Assembly (NCBI RefSeq): GCF_030817835.1
Contig: NZ_JAUSZR010000001.1
Location: 2,666,001-2,730,000, forward strand
Direction of reading: 5' to 3'
From: Pseudarthrobacter sp. W1I19
Lineage (GTDB): Bacteria > Actinomycetota > Actinomycetes > Actinomycetales > Micrococcaceae
Length of the DNA stretch: 64,000 nt
The notes beneath the pieces are model-generated. The model was given only the letters and a program-made list of their open reading frames with translations. It was not told the DNA's origin and did not search any database. A program made the position numbers and the translations under genes. This document shows, piece after piece, positions 27,928-36,576 of this stretch; position 1 is the first letter of the stretch, and the number at the start of each line of letters is the position of its first letter.

Positions 27928-29151
27928 TTAGTCAGTACCGCTTCCGGGCTCGAGCAGCCGGGCGGGAAGAACGGATTTGCTGCCGAATTTGCGGGCTACC
28001 TGGTCAAGGGCGTGCTCGGCGGACCGCCAGTTGTCATCACGCCGGTCGATGCTGAGCTGGAGTGAGGTGGTGGCTGCATCTTCGAGTTGTTCGGCCCGCA
28101 CACCCACCAGCCTCACGGTCATTGGCCGGTCCACGGATTCGAGGAGTTGCAGCGCAACTGCGTAGATGAGCTGGGCGCTGTCCACGGGTGTTTGGAGAGT
28201 CCTGCTGCGTGTGATGGTCGAGAAATCGGCGAAGCGCAGCTTCAGCGCGATGGTGCGGGCCACCATTCCCGAGCTCCGCAGGCGCCCTGCCGTACGATGG
28301 GCGAGGCGGAGCAGCTCCCGGTGGAGGAGGGCATCGTCAGCTGTGTCCACCGCAAAGGTCTCCTCGGCGCCTATGCTCTTTTCCAGCCGCACCGGAGTGA
28401 CGGGACGCGGGTCCTGTCCCCAGGCCAGCCGGTACACATGTTCTCCCGTTGCACCCAGCATCTTCCGCAGCGAGGAGACGGGGGTGGCGGCCACGTCAGC
28501 CACGGTCCGGATGCCCATCCTGGAAAGGACCTCAGCCGTCTTGGCGCCGATGCCCCAGAGTGCGCCCACTGGCAGGCTATGGAGGTAGGGCACCGTCTGG
28601 TCCGGGCCGATGAGCAGCAGCCCGTCCGGCTTGCAGCGGGTGGACGCAATTTTGGCCACGAACTTTGTCTCCGCAATCCCCACCGAGGCGGTAATGCCCA
28701 GCTCCGCCGCCACGCGGCGGCGGATCAGTTCGCCAATGGCCCGTGGCGGACCCAGCCGGCGAATGGCGCCTGTTACATCAAGGAACGCCTCGTCCACGCT
28801 GAGCGGCTCAACGAGTTCGGTCACGGATTCGAAGATTGCCATCAGCTGCGCCGACACTTCGTAGTACACCTTATGACGTGGCTCGATGATCACCGCCTGC
28901 GGGCACATCCGCATTGCCACAGCCATGGGCATGGCTGACTTCACGCCAAAAGCCCTTGCTTCGTAGGAGGCCGACAGGACCACTGAGCGTTCCGCCGGGA
29001 AGCCGACTATGACGGGCTTCCCGCGCAGGTCCGGCCGCGTACGCAGTTCCACGGAGACGAAAAAGGCGTCCATATCCACATGCATGATGCACTTGGGCCT
29101 GCGGGCCCGGAGGCCTGCTGTGGCCGGCTCATTCGTCCCATCAGGTCCCAC
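27928..29151 (-). CDS. dinB: DNA polymerase IV
   Basis: A 407-residue Y-family translesion polymerase. The catalytic motifs are HVDMDAFFVSVE near residue 24, the YEARAFGVKSAM stretch and SVDEAFLDVTGA with the acidic active-site residues. A helix-hairpin-helix region (GIGAKTAEVLSRMGI) and a little-finger domain (SIGAEETF onward) follow. No clear beta-clamp motif is obvious at the C terminus. The start is GTG with weak ribosome-binding support; an internal ATG just before HVDMD is too close to the core to be preferred. It is divergent from the lipoprotein gene. Confidence 0.94.
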   Translation of the reverse strand: MGPDGTNEPATAGLRARRPKCIMHVDMDAFFVSVELRTRPDLRGKPVIVGFPAERSVVLSASYEARAFGVKSAMPMAVAMRMCPQAVIIEPRHKVYYEVSAQLMAIFESVTELVEPLSVDEAFLDVTGAIRRLGPPRAIGELIRRRVAAELGITASVGIAETKFVAKIASTRCKPDGLLLIGPDQTVPYLHSLPVGALWGIGAKTAEVLSRMGIRTVADVAATPVSSLRKMLGATGEHVYRLAWGQDPRPVTPVRLEKSIGAEETFAVDTADDALLHRELLRLAHRTAGRLRSSGMVARTIALKLRFADFSTITRSRTLQTPVDSAQLIYAVALQLLESVDRPMTVRLVGVRAEQLEDAATTSLQLSIDRRDDNWRSAEHALDQVARKFGSKSVLPARLLEPGSGTD

Positions 29152-29225
29152 GGCTGTAATCCTATCGTTTTGTACTGACTAAACTGGAGGCTGAATCCGG
29201 CATCAACCCCAGGAGGAAAGTCCCT

Positions 29226-29753
29226 GTGACGGTCATTGGAAACCTGAAGCCAGCAGCCCTGGCCGCTTTCGCTGCCGCGGCAGTATTGGCCCTGGCTGCC
29301 TGCAGCCCAACACCGTCAGGAACTCCTGGTCCCACCGCCTCCGCGTCCTCGCCGGAAGCAGCCACGTCAACCGCCACGGCCTCTGCCAGCCCTTCCGCCT
29401 CACCCAACACCTCCGCCACTGTAGGAGCCGTCGTCGAGGGCTTCCCCCAGCAGCTCCTGCCCCTCATGCCCGGCGCCACCGTGGTGTCCAGCAGCTTCGA
29501 CAGGGCGTCGGCGCCTGCCACCGCCGCGCTGGTTGCCACCATCAGCTCGCCCACTGCCTCCGTCCTGGATTTCTACACGAAGGAGCTTGAGGCGCGCGGC
29601 TTCAAAGCTGTTCCGGGTGAAGCAGTGGGGGCTGTTGCCTCGAAGGACTTTGTCCGGGGCGAGAACGAGACTGTTAACCTGTCCGCGGTCGAAGCGGCAG
29701 GCGTTGTGACCTTCACTATCGGCGCCAACGTGGCAGCTGAGTCAGCCAAGTGA
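29226..29753 (+). CDS. putative lipoprotein, secreted
   Basis: A 175-residue predicted lipoprotein. A hydrophobic signal peptide ends in a lipobox (LALAAC, Cys about residue 26), followed by a Ser/Thr/Pro/Ala-rich linker (about 27-65) and a globular domain of about 105 residues (PGATVVSSSFDRASAP through the C terminus). I do not recognise the domain. The GTG start has an AGGAGGAAAG ribosome binding site. The stop overlaps the start of the polyprenyl synthase gene (GTGA), so the two are translationally coupled, which suggests but does not prove an envelope-related role. Confidence 0.85.
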   Translation: MTVIGNLKPAALAAFAAAAVLALAACSPTPSGTPGPTASASSPEAATSTATASASPSASPNTSATVGAVVEGFPQQLLPLMPGATVVSSSFDRASAPATAALVATISSPTASVLDFYTKELEARGFKAVPGEAVGAVASKDFVRGENETVNLSAVEAAGVVTFTIGANVAAESAK

Positions 29754-30844
29754 CGGCGGCGGAGCAGCTAAGGAACGAACAGGCCGCCTTTGTGGCGGCC
29801 GTAGCCGGCGAACTGACCGATTTCCTCACCTCCCGGCAGTCTGTTATGACAGCAATCTCCCCGGACATCGAGCCCATCATGGGCTCCATCTCCAATCTGG
29901 TCACTGGCGGCAAACGTCTCCGGGCGCTGATGTGCTACTGGGGCTGGCGGGGCGCGGGCGGCGAATCCAGCGCGCAGCAGGTTGTGACGGCGGGAGCGGC
30001 CCTGGAACTGTTCCAGGCGGCCGCACTGATCCACGACGACATCATTGACCGCTCCGATACCCGGCGGGGCGGCCCCAGCGTCCACCGCCGCTTCAGCCAG
30101 CTCCACGGCACCCATGGCTGGGCGCTGGACAGTGAACGTTTCGGGCAGGCGGCAGCAATCCTCACCGGCGACCTCTGCCTGTCTTTCAGCGAGGAAGCCT
30201 TCACGGACATTGGAGAACGTGCGGCGGCAGGCAGCCGGGCGCGGCTGATCTTCAACCTCATGCGCGCCGAGGTTATGGCCGGGCAATACCTGGACATCCT
30301 GGAAGAGGTTGCCGGACCCGTCCGCGACCGGGCCGGTGCCGTCAGCCGCGCCCAGTCCATCATCCGGTTCAAGTCGGCCAAATACTCCACGGAGCACCCC
30401 CTGGCGTTGGGTGGCGCCCTCGCGGGTGCCTCAAACGAACTTCTCCGCGGCTATTCGGCGTTTGCCCTGCCCCTGGGCGAGGCCTTCCAACTCCGAGACG
30501 ACGTGCTGGGTGTTTTCGGCGATCCGCTCACCACCGGCAAGCCCGCCGGGGACGATCTGAGGGAGGGCAAGCGCACGGTACTGGTGGCGCTGGCCCTTGA
30601 CCAGGCCTCGGCAGCCGAATCCGCCTTTATCGATGCCCGGCTGGGCAGCCCGGATCTCACGGACGAGGATATCCATGAGATCCGGCGGATTATCGAAGAG
30701 TCAGGTGCCTTGCAGGCCACCGAGGTCCTGATCAGTGAATTTGGCGAAGCGGCATTCGACGCCCTTGAGACGCTTCCCTTGGACGACCTGCCCAAAACCG
30801 CATTGCGGAGGCTCGCCGAAGCAACGGTCAGCCGGGCCTCCTGA
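29750..30844 (+). CDS. trans-isoprenyl diphosphate synthase
   Basis: A 364-residue polyprenyl synthetase that condenses isopentenyl diphosphate with allylic diphosphates. The first Asp-rich motif is DDIIDRSDTRRGG (about residues 97-109) and the second is LRDDVLGVFGD (about 246-256). These place it in the geranylgeranyl/polyprenyl synthase family, probably feeding carotenoid, menaquinone or polyprenol pathways; product length cannot be fixed by eye. It matches the place of idsA2 (Rv2173) near Rv2175c in M. tuberculosis. It overlaps the lipoprotein gene by 4 bases. Confidence 0.92.
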   Translation: MTAAEQLRNEQAAFVAAVAGELTDFLTSRQSVMTAISPDIEPIMGSISNLVTGGKRLRALMCYWGWRGAGGESSAQQVVTAGAALELFQAAALIHDDIIDRSDTRRGGPSVHRRFSQLHGTHGWALDSERFGQAAAILTGDLCLSFSEEAFTDIGERAAAGSRARLIFNLMRAEVMAGQYLDILEEVAGPVRDRAGAVSRAQSIIRFKSAKYSTEHPLALGGALAGASNELLRGYSAFALPLGEAFQLRDDVLGVFGDPLTTGKPAGDDLREGKRTVLVALALDQASAAESAFIDARLGSPDLTDEDIHEIRRIIEESGALQATEVLISEFGEAAFDALETLPLDDLPKTALRRLAEATVSRAS

Positions 30845-30866
30845 TTCCCGGTTTCAGGACGGGTAA

Positions 30867-31220
30867 TTACCAGGCCAGGGTTTGCGCCCTGCGCCGGATT
30901 TCAGTTTTGCGGCCTTCCCGCAATGCGTCGATAGGCCGTCCCCGCAACGATTCATCAGGCGTAAAAAGCCAAATGATGAGGTCCTCGTCGGAGTAGCCCG
31001 CGTCTGCCAGTACAACAATGGTGCCTTTAAGGCTGTCCACCACTTGGCCGTCCTGAATGAATTCGGCCGGGACTGAACGGATTTTACGCTCGCCCACCCG
31101 CAAAGCGGCCAATGCCCGGTCTTCCAGCAGGCTATGGACTTTGGTGATGGAAACGTCCAACAAACGTGCGACGTCGGGCAGGGGCAACCATTCGCCCACA
31201 AGGTTTTCAACATTACTCAC
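30867..31220 (-). CDS. Rv2175c-family DNA-binding protein (kinase substrate)
   Basis: A 117-residue winged-helix protein of the Rv2175c family. The helix-turn-helix lies at about residues 10-50 (WLPLPDVARLLDVSITKVHSLLEDRALAAL), followed by the C-terminal domain ending in LRGRPIDALREGRKTEIRRRAQ. In M. tuberculosis Rv2175c is phosphorylated on an N-terminal Thr by PknL, the neighbouring kinase. Here the PASTA kinase lies 1.7 kb away, and the N-terminal tail is short and lacks an obvious Thr, so conservation of phosphorylation is uncertain. It converges with the polyprenyl synthase gene. Confidence 0.88.
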   Translation of the reverse strand: MSNVENLVGEWLPLPDVARLLDVSITKVHSLLEDRALAALRVGERKIRSVPAEFIQDGQVVDSLKGTIVVLADAGYSDEDLIIWLFTPDESLRGRPIDALREGRKTEIRRRAQTLAW

Positions 31221-31375
31221 GGATCAAGGTTGCCACGATGCCGCCGTACCGCCTAGTCGGGACATAATGCAGGGCCCCCTGACCTGCGGACACTCCCGAA
31301 ATTCCGCTATGCCGGGAATGCCGGAATTCTTGTGCTAATCGGGAATCCGTGAGAGATTCACATACATCACATTCG

Positions 31376-31416
31376 TAACAGTATTAACAGCAGTAACAGT
31401 AGTATCGGAATAACAG
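31376..31416 (+). promoter_or_regulatory. TAACAG direct-repeat array (MtrA-box-like) before the LysM gene
   Basis: TAACAG occurs at 31376-31381, 31385-31390, 31394-31399 and 31411-31416; the first three copies have an exact 9-base period (GTAACAGTA, TTAACAGCA, GTAACAGTA). This lies 46-86 bases upstream of the start of a secreted peptidoglycan hydrolase gene. The response regulator MtrA of actinobacteria binds direct repeats related to GTAACA/GTCACA with about this period, upstream of cell wall hydrolase genes. The assignment is an inference from memory of that motif. Confidence 0.5.
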
Positions 31417-31461
31417 CGGCATCCCCGCCCGCGCCCGCAGTTGAGAAGAGGATTCCTTCCC

Positions 31462-32841
31462 ATGACGATGTCCCGCTCGCCAAAGCAGCCCCCGAAGCCG
31501 AGCCTGCCCATGATTGCCGCCACAACAGCGGCGCTGCCAGCGGTCGTATTGTCGTCTCTAGCCCTCGCGCAGCCCGCCGCTGCCCAGCAGCCCGCACATC
31601 CCGTCCCGGCCACCCTCGCTGCGGCCATGAAGGCCCAGGCGGCCCAGGCAACGGCAGCCGTCATCCCGGCGTCGTCTGTTTCCACCAGCATCCCTGCCGC
31701 CTTCAAGCCGGCACAGCCGGCCCCGCCGGCCGAATACACCATTGCCCGGGGTGACACCATCAGTGCCATCGCGGGCAGGTTCGGGCTGAACACGGGCGAA
31801 ATCCTGAAGCTGAACAACCTCCAGGCCAACACGATCATTTACCCGGGACAGAAGATCAAACTCACGGGCTCCGGTGATGCGCCCGCGGCCCCTGCTGCCG
31901 CACCGTCCCCCGCCGCTGCCACGAGTGCGGGGACGGGCGCCACCTACACGGTGAAGCCCGGCGACACGCTGGGGGCCATCGCCGCGAGGCACAACGTGAG
32001 CCTGGCAGACGTGTTCGCCTGGAACAACCTCAATATGCGGTCCATCATCCACCCCGGGCAGAAAGTGAAAGTCGGCGCAGGTGATGCTGCCACGGCTCCC
32101 GCACCGGCGGCACCGCCTGCGGCGCTGGCAAACGCCTCCGCCGCACCGGCCGCCCCCGCCCCGGCAACAGGTTCCTACACCGTCAAGGCCGGGGACACCT
32201 TGTGGGCCATCGCGTCCCGGCATGGCGTCAAGCTTTCGGAGCTCCTCTCCGCCAACCAGTTGGGAATGTCCTCAGTAATCCACCCGGGCAACAAACTGGT
32301 AATCCCGGGCGCTGGGGGCCAGCCGGCACCCCAGCCGGCGGCCTCCGTGACGCCGTTGGTGCCCAGTTCCTTCCTCGGGTTCAGCTACCCCGCGGCCGTG
32401 GTGAGCTCAGCCAACGAAAACAAGGCACTCCTGAACGCTTCCCCTGTCCCCACCCGGGAAGAGATGCGGGGCATTGTCGCGGACACTGCCCGGGCGATGG
32501 GCGTCGAGCCCTCGCTTGCGCTAGCCTTCGCCCACCAGGAATCAGGGTTCAACCAGCGCGCAGTCTCCCCCGCCAACGCGATCGGGACCATGCAGGTCAT
32601 TCCCAGCTCGGGCCAATGGGCCTCGGACCTGGTGGGCCGCAAGCTGAACCTCCTGGATCCACATGACAACGCAACTGCCGGCGTGGCGATCATCCGCCAG
32701 CTCCTGGCCACCAGCAAGGACCAGGACACAGCCATCGCCGGCTATTACCAGGGCCAGTACTCGGTGAGCAAGTACGGCATGTACGACGACACCAAAACGT
32801 ACGTCGAAGCCATCAAGGCACACCAAAAGAACTTCGGCTGA
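31462..32841 (+). CDS. secreted LysM / lytic transglycosylase-like protein
   Basis: A 459-residue exported cell wall enzyme. A signal peptide (about residues 1-37, cleavage after PAAA) is followed by three LysM peptidoglycan-binding repeats starting at YTIARGDTISAIAGRF, YTVKPGDTLGAIAARH and YTVKAGDTLWAIASRH, joined by Ala/Pro linkers. The C-terminal domain (about 335-459) is of the lysozyme-like SLT type, with the likely catalytic Glu in AFAHQESGFNQRAVS and the family GTMQVIP motif. It probably cleaves glycan strands during growth or separation. I choose ATG 31462, preceded by GAAGAGGA; the track-long TTG start 7 codons earlier is less likely. The TAACAG array lies upstream. Confidence 0.9.
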   Translation: MTMSRSPKQPPKPSLPMIAATTAALPAVVLSSLALAQPAAAQQPAHPVPATLAAAMKAQAAQATAAVIPASSVSTSIPAAFKPAQPAPPAEYTIARGDTISAIAGRFGLNTGEILKLNNLQANTIIYPGQKIKLTGSGDAPAAPAAAPSPAAATSAGTGATYTVKPGDTLGAIAARHNVSLADVFAWNNLNMRSIIHPGQKVKVGAGDAATAPAPAAPPAALANASAAPAAPAPATGSYTVKAGDTLWAIASRHGVKLSELLSANQLGMSSVIHPGNKLVIPGAGGQPAPQPAASVTPLVPSSFLGFSYPAAVVSSANENKALLNASPVPTREEMRGIVADTARAMGVEPSLALAFAHQESGFNQRAVSPANAIGTMQVIPSSGQWASDLVGRKLNLLDPHDNATAGVAIIRQLLATSKDQDTAIAGYYQGQYSVSKYGMYDDTKTYVEAIKAHQKNFG

Positions 32842-32883
32842 CGCCGCTGCCCCGCGAACGGGGGGCGGCGAAGGGACATCGGC

Positions 32884-32915
32884 ACGGGTCCGGACCAGTA
32901 TCGGTTCGGACCCGT
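32884..32915 (+). terminator. hairpin after the LysM gene
   Basis: A 9-bp perfect stem (32884-32892 with 32907-32915) with a 14-base loop, followed by TTT. It lies 42 bases past the LysM stop and only 13 bases before the -10 element of the kinase, so it probably insulates the two units. Confidence 0.55.
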
Positions 32916-32928
32916 TTCATTGCTGGAT

Positions 32929-32940
32929 TACGATCGTAGG
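32929..32940 (+). promoter_or_regulatory. -10 element positioned for a leaderless kinase mRNA
   Basis: TACGAT (32929-32934) fits the actinobacterial TANNNT -10 consensus and lies 6 bases before the GTG at 32941. The first transcribed base would then be the start codon itself. No good -35 hexamer and no ribosome binding site are visible, which agrees with a leaderless transcript. Confidence 0.5.
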
Positions 32941-35022
32941 GTGACGGAACACGTGTCAGACCCGATGGTAGGAACCCTGGTGGACAACCGGTATGCCATC
33001 CGGTCCAGGCTGGCGCGGGGCGGAATGTCCACCGTTTACGTGGCAACAGACCAGCGGCTTGAGCGGGATGTGGCCCTGAAAGTACTGCACCCGCACCTGT
33101 CCGCGGATGAAAGCTTCCTGGGCAGGTTGGGCCGTGAAGCGAAGGCCGCGGCCAGGCTGTCACACCCGCACGTGGTGGGGGTGCTGGACCAGGGCACAGA
33201 CCACCACACGGCTTACCTGGTGATGGAGTACATCAAGGGCCACACGCTGCGGGATGTGATCAACAGCAAGGGGGCACTTCCGCCCAGGCTGGCCCTGGCG
33301 CTGATCGACCCCGTGGTGGAAGGCCTCGGCGCCGCCCACGCCGCAGGATTCATCCACCGCGACGTCAAGCCCGAAAACGTCCTGATAGCTGACGACGGCA
33401 GGATCAAGATCGGCGACTTCGGGCTGGCACGCGCTGTCACCACATCCACCTCGACGGGAGCCCTGCTCGGCACCGTCGCATACCTTTCGCCGGAACTGGT
33501 CCTTGGCAAACCCGCAGACGCCCGGAGCGACGTCTACTCGGTGGGCATCATGCTTTATGAAATGCTGACCGGCCAGCAGCCGTTCACCGGCGAGGTCCCC
33601 ATCCAGGTGGCGTACCAGCACGTGAACGGGACTGTCGGTCCGCCGTCGGCCGTGGTCCCTGGTCTGGCAGCGGAAGTGGACGAACTGGTGCAGTGGTGCA
33701 CGGCTAACGATCCCGAGAACCGGCCGATCGACGGCAATGCGCTGCTGCAGGAACTGCGGCATATCAGGACCAACCTCACCGACCGGGAACTGGACCTGCA
33801 ACCGCCCGCGGCCGGTGCCGCGGCATCCCAAAACCACACAGAAGTCATAGCCCGCACCAACAATCCGACAAGCGTTATGCCTTTTGGCCAGCCCCCGGCA
33901 TCACCTCACGGCCCTCCGCACTCCCAGGCCGGTCCACGCGCCGGTCAGGAAGCACCCCCGGCTGTCTCCGGCGCGCGGCACAACCTCACTCCCCCGGACT
34001 CCGACGAGCAGGTATGGCATCCCGCGCCTGGTGCCGCCTTGACCAAACGGGCACAGCGGAAGGCCGATAAGGAAGACGAGAGGGCCCGCGCACGGGCTGC
34101 TGCTGTCCCGGCGCGGAACCTGCGCGAAGGCAGCGCGCGGCGCCGCGGGATCCTGTGGGTTGTGGTGCTGGTCATAGCCGCGCTGCTGGCCACCGGCGCG
34201 GGCTGGTTCTTCGGCATGGGCCCGGGTTCTGCAGCCGCCATCCCGGCTGTAGCCAACAAAACGGTGGCCGAAGCCCAGGGGCTCCTCAGCAAAGCCGGGT
34301 TCCAGTCCACTACCAGCGACGTCTTCGACGATGACGTGCCCAGCGGCCTGGTGGTGGGGACGGAGCCGCCGGCCGGGTCGGAGATCCGGAAATTCCAGCC
34401 GGTCTCGCTGTTTGTCTCCAAGGGACCGCAACTGTTCCCGCTTCCCAAGCTGACGGGCAGCACCCTTGAGGAAGCCAAGACCGGCCTCAGCACGGCGGAA
34501 ATGGCTTTGGGAGAGGTCACGGAGCAGTTCAGCGAAACGGCAGCGGCAGGTGTTGTCCTCTCCCAGGACCCCGCCCCCGGAACGCCAGCACGGCATGGCA
34601 CCCCTGTCCGGCTCGTTGTATCCAAAGGCCCCGAGCCCATTCCGGTACCCAACGTTGTGGGCCTGGAGGAGGACAAAGCCGTGGACGCCATCGAATCCGC
34701 CGGGCTGAAGGCTGACGTGACCCGCGAGGAAGTCTTCGACAAAAACATCCCCGAGGGCGCAGTGGTGAGCCAGCAACCTGCCAACGGCACACTCACCCGC
34801 GGAGGCACAGTAACACTGACCATCTCCAAGGGTCCGCGCATGGTGGAAGTGCCGAGCTACATCGGCAAGCAGGCGGCAGAGGCCAGGAGGGCCCTTGAAG
34901 GCCTGGGCTTCCAGGTCAAGGTAAATAACATCCTGGGCGGCTTCTTCGGCACAGTCCGCGACCAGGATCCGGTGAACACCAAGGTGCCCGAAGGCTCAGT
35001 CATCACCTTGACGGTGGTGTAG
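32941..35022 (+). CDS. PASTA-domain Ser/Thr protein kinase (PknL/PknB type)
   Basis: A 693-residue membrane receptor kinase. The kinase domain (residues about 15-275) has the glycine loop LARGGMSTVYVATD, VALKVL Lys, HRDVKPENVL (catalytic Asp about 140), DFGLA and GTVAYLSPE. A charged linker with Pro-rich stretches leads to one membrane segment (about 403-425) and four extracytoplasmic PASTA repeats, each ending near VSKGP or TLTVV, which sense muropeptides or lipid II. The nearby Rv2175c-like gene suggests it is the PknL orthologue; corynebacterial PknL also carries PASTA repeats. GTG 32941 is chosen from the -10 spacing; GTG 32953 is an alternative. Confidence 0.93.
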   Translation: MTEHVSDPMVGTLVDNRYAIRSRLARGGMSTVYVATDQRLERDVALKVLHPHLSADESFLGRLGREAKAAARLSHPHVVGVLDQGTDHHTAYLVMEYIKGHTLRDVINSKGALPPRLALALIDPVVEGLGAAHAAGFIHRDVKPENVLIADDGRIKIGDFGLARAVTTSTSTGALLGTVAYLSPELVLGKPADARSDVYSVGIMLYEMLTGQQPFTGEVPIQVAYQHVNGTVGPPSAVVPGLAAEVDELVQWCTANDPENRPIDGNALLQELRHIRTNLTDRELDLQPPAAGAAASQNHTEVIARTNNPTSVMPFGQPPASPHGPPHSQAGPRAGQEAPPAVSGARHNLTPPDSDEQVWHPAPGAALTKRAQRKADKEDERARARAAAVPARNLREGSARRRGILWVVVLVIAALLATGAGWFFGMGPGSAAAIPAVANKTVAEAQGLLSKAGFQSTTSDVFDDDVPSGLVVGTEPPAGSEIRKFQPVSLFVSKGPQLFPLPKLTGSTLEEAKTGLSTAEMALGEVTEQFSETAAAGVVLSQDPAPGTPARHGTPVRLVVSKGPEPIPVPNVVGLEEDKAVDAIESAGLKADVTREEVFDKNIPEGAVVSQQPANGTLTRGGTVTLTISKGPRMVEVPSYIGKQAAEARRALEGLGFQVKVNNILGGFFGTVRDQDPVNTKVPEGSVITLTVV

Positions 35023-35055
35023 GCGGACCGGCCGCCCGCACCACCCTCAAGGGCA

Positions 35056-36447
35056 TCAGCGCTTGGCGAGGGCTCCGGCCACCAGGAAAGCCATCTCCAG
35101 CGACTGCATGTGGTTCAGCCGCGGATCGCACACCGACTCATAGCGGTCCAGGAAAGCCTCCTGGTCGATCGGGTCAGCCCCGCCGAGGCATTCTGCAACG
35201 TCATCGCCCGTCATTTCCACGTGCAGGCCGCCGGGAACGGTGCCCAGGGCGTGGTGCACCTCAAAGAAGCCGCGCACTTCGTCGATGACGTCGTCGAAAT
35301 TGCGGGTCTTGTAGCCGTTCGGGGACGTGACCGTGTTCCCGTGCATGGGGTCGGTCACCCAGAGCACCTGCGCGCCCGAGGCAGTGACCTTCTCGACGAC
35401 GGCCGGCAGCTTCTCGCGGATGTTGCCGGCGCCCATGCGGGTAATAAAGGTCAGGCGGCCCGGTTCGCGGTCCGGGTCCAGCTTGTCGATCAGGCGGAGG
35501 GCGTCATCCCCGGTAGTGGACGGGCCCAGCTTCACGCCGATGGGGTTCCGCACACGGGACAGGAAATCAACGTGGGCGTGGTCCAGTTCGCGGGTCCGCT
35601 CACCGATCCAGAGGAAGTGGGCGGAGGTGTCGTAGGGGAAGCCGGTCCGGGAGTCGATCCGGGTGAGGGCACGCTCGTAGTCCAGCAGCAGTGCCTCGTG
35701 GCTGGCGAAGAATTCAACGCGCTTCAGCGCTTCGAAGTCAGCCCCGCAGGATGCCATGAACTTGATGGCCCTGTCGATGTCCCGTGCCAGGGATTCGTAG
35801 CGGGCGTGCGCCGGGTTCTCCGTAAAGCCCTTGTTCCACTGGTGCACCGAACGCAGGTCCGCGAACCCGCCCTGGGTGAAGGCCCGGATGAGGTTCAGGG
35901 TGGAAGCAGAGGTATGGTAGGCCCGCAGCATGCGCGCGGCGTCGTGGCCGCGGGACTCGGGGGTGAAGTCGTAGCCGTTGACGATGTCGCCGCGGTAGGC
36001 GGGGAGCGTCACGCCGTCGCGGGTCTCGTCGTTGGACGAGCGCGGCTTGGCAAACTGGCCGGCCATCCGGCCCATCTTGATGACGGGCATGGCCGCACCG
36101 TAGGTCAGGACCACTGCCATCTGGAGGATGGTTTTGACGCGGGCGCTGATCTTGTCCGCGGTGGCTGCTTCGAAGGTCTCTGCGCAGTCACCGCCCTGGA
36201 GCAGGAATGCCTTACCCTGGGCAGCGGCGGCCAGCCGTTCGCGCAGGACGTCAACCTCGCCGGCAAACACCAGCGGAGGAAGGGCGGAAAGTTCCTTCAC
36301 CGAGGCATCAAACACCTCCCGGTCCTGCCAGCTGGGCTGCTGGGAAATGGGAAGGTCCCGCCAGTTATCGAGTCCCGGATAGTTGGCCGCCCCGCTCTGG
36401 GCGGTACTGGACAGCGAGAAGGCAGGTTTTGCAGATAGCTCAGTCAC
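35056..36447 (-). CDS. class II 3-deoxy-7-phosphoheptulonate synthase
   Basis: A 463-residue plant-type (class II) DAHP synthase that joins phosphoenolpyruvate and erythrose 4-phosphate in the first step of the shikimate pathway. Family marks include FLLQGGDCAETFEA, KMGRMAGQFAKPRS with substrate-binding residues, VRNPIGVKLGPS and WVTDPMHGNT. Length matches the M. tuberculosis AroG (462). It is the class that partners with chorismate mutase in actinobacteria. The gene converges with the PASTA kinase and follows the acyltransferase gene by 129 bases. It supplies the tyrosine branch served by tyrA at 55141. Confidence 0.96.
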   Translation of the reverse strand: MTELSAKPAFSLSSTAQSGAANYPGLDNWRDLPISQQPSWQDREVFDASVKELSALPPLVFAGEVDVLRERLAAAAQGKAFLLQGGDCAETFEAATADKISARVKTILQMAVVLTYGAAMPVIKMGRMAGQFAKPRSSNDETRDGVTLPAYRGDIVNGYDFTPESRGHDAARMLRAYHTSASTLNLIRAFTQGGFADLRSVHQWNKGFTENPAHARYESLARDIDRAIKFMASCGADFEALKRVEFFASHEALLLDYERALTRIDSRTGFPYDTSAHFLWIGERTRELDHAHVDFLSRVRNPIGVKLGPSTTGDDALRLIDKLDPDREPGRLTFITRMGAGNIREKLPAVVEKVTASGAQVLWVTDPMHGNTVTSPNGYKTRNFDDVIDEVRGFFEVHHALGTVPGGLHVEMTGDDVAECLGGADPIDQEAFLDRYESVCDPRLNHMQSLEMAFLVAGALAKR

Positions 36448-36576
36448 TATCTAAGACTAACGGCAGCGCAGGCCGCCGGACACCGCGCCCGTCACGCGTC
36501 CTGGACAAGGCGTCACAGACCCGGCCCGGGAATCCACCGGCACGCGCGGGGCGCACCAGGCAGCCGCGCGGCCTGC

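Noticed and set aside
31221..31461. Riboswitch (c-di-AMP type) upstream of the LysM gene
   Set aside because: Such elements precede some actinobacterial wall hydrolase genes, but I could not find the conserved core. The region has only inverted repeats (AATTCCG/CGGAATT) and the TAACAG array.
35110..36438. 442-codon plus-strand frame over the DAHP synthase gene
   Set aside because: Mirror of a well-conserved minus-strand enzyme gene; low-complexity product.
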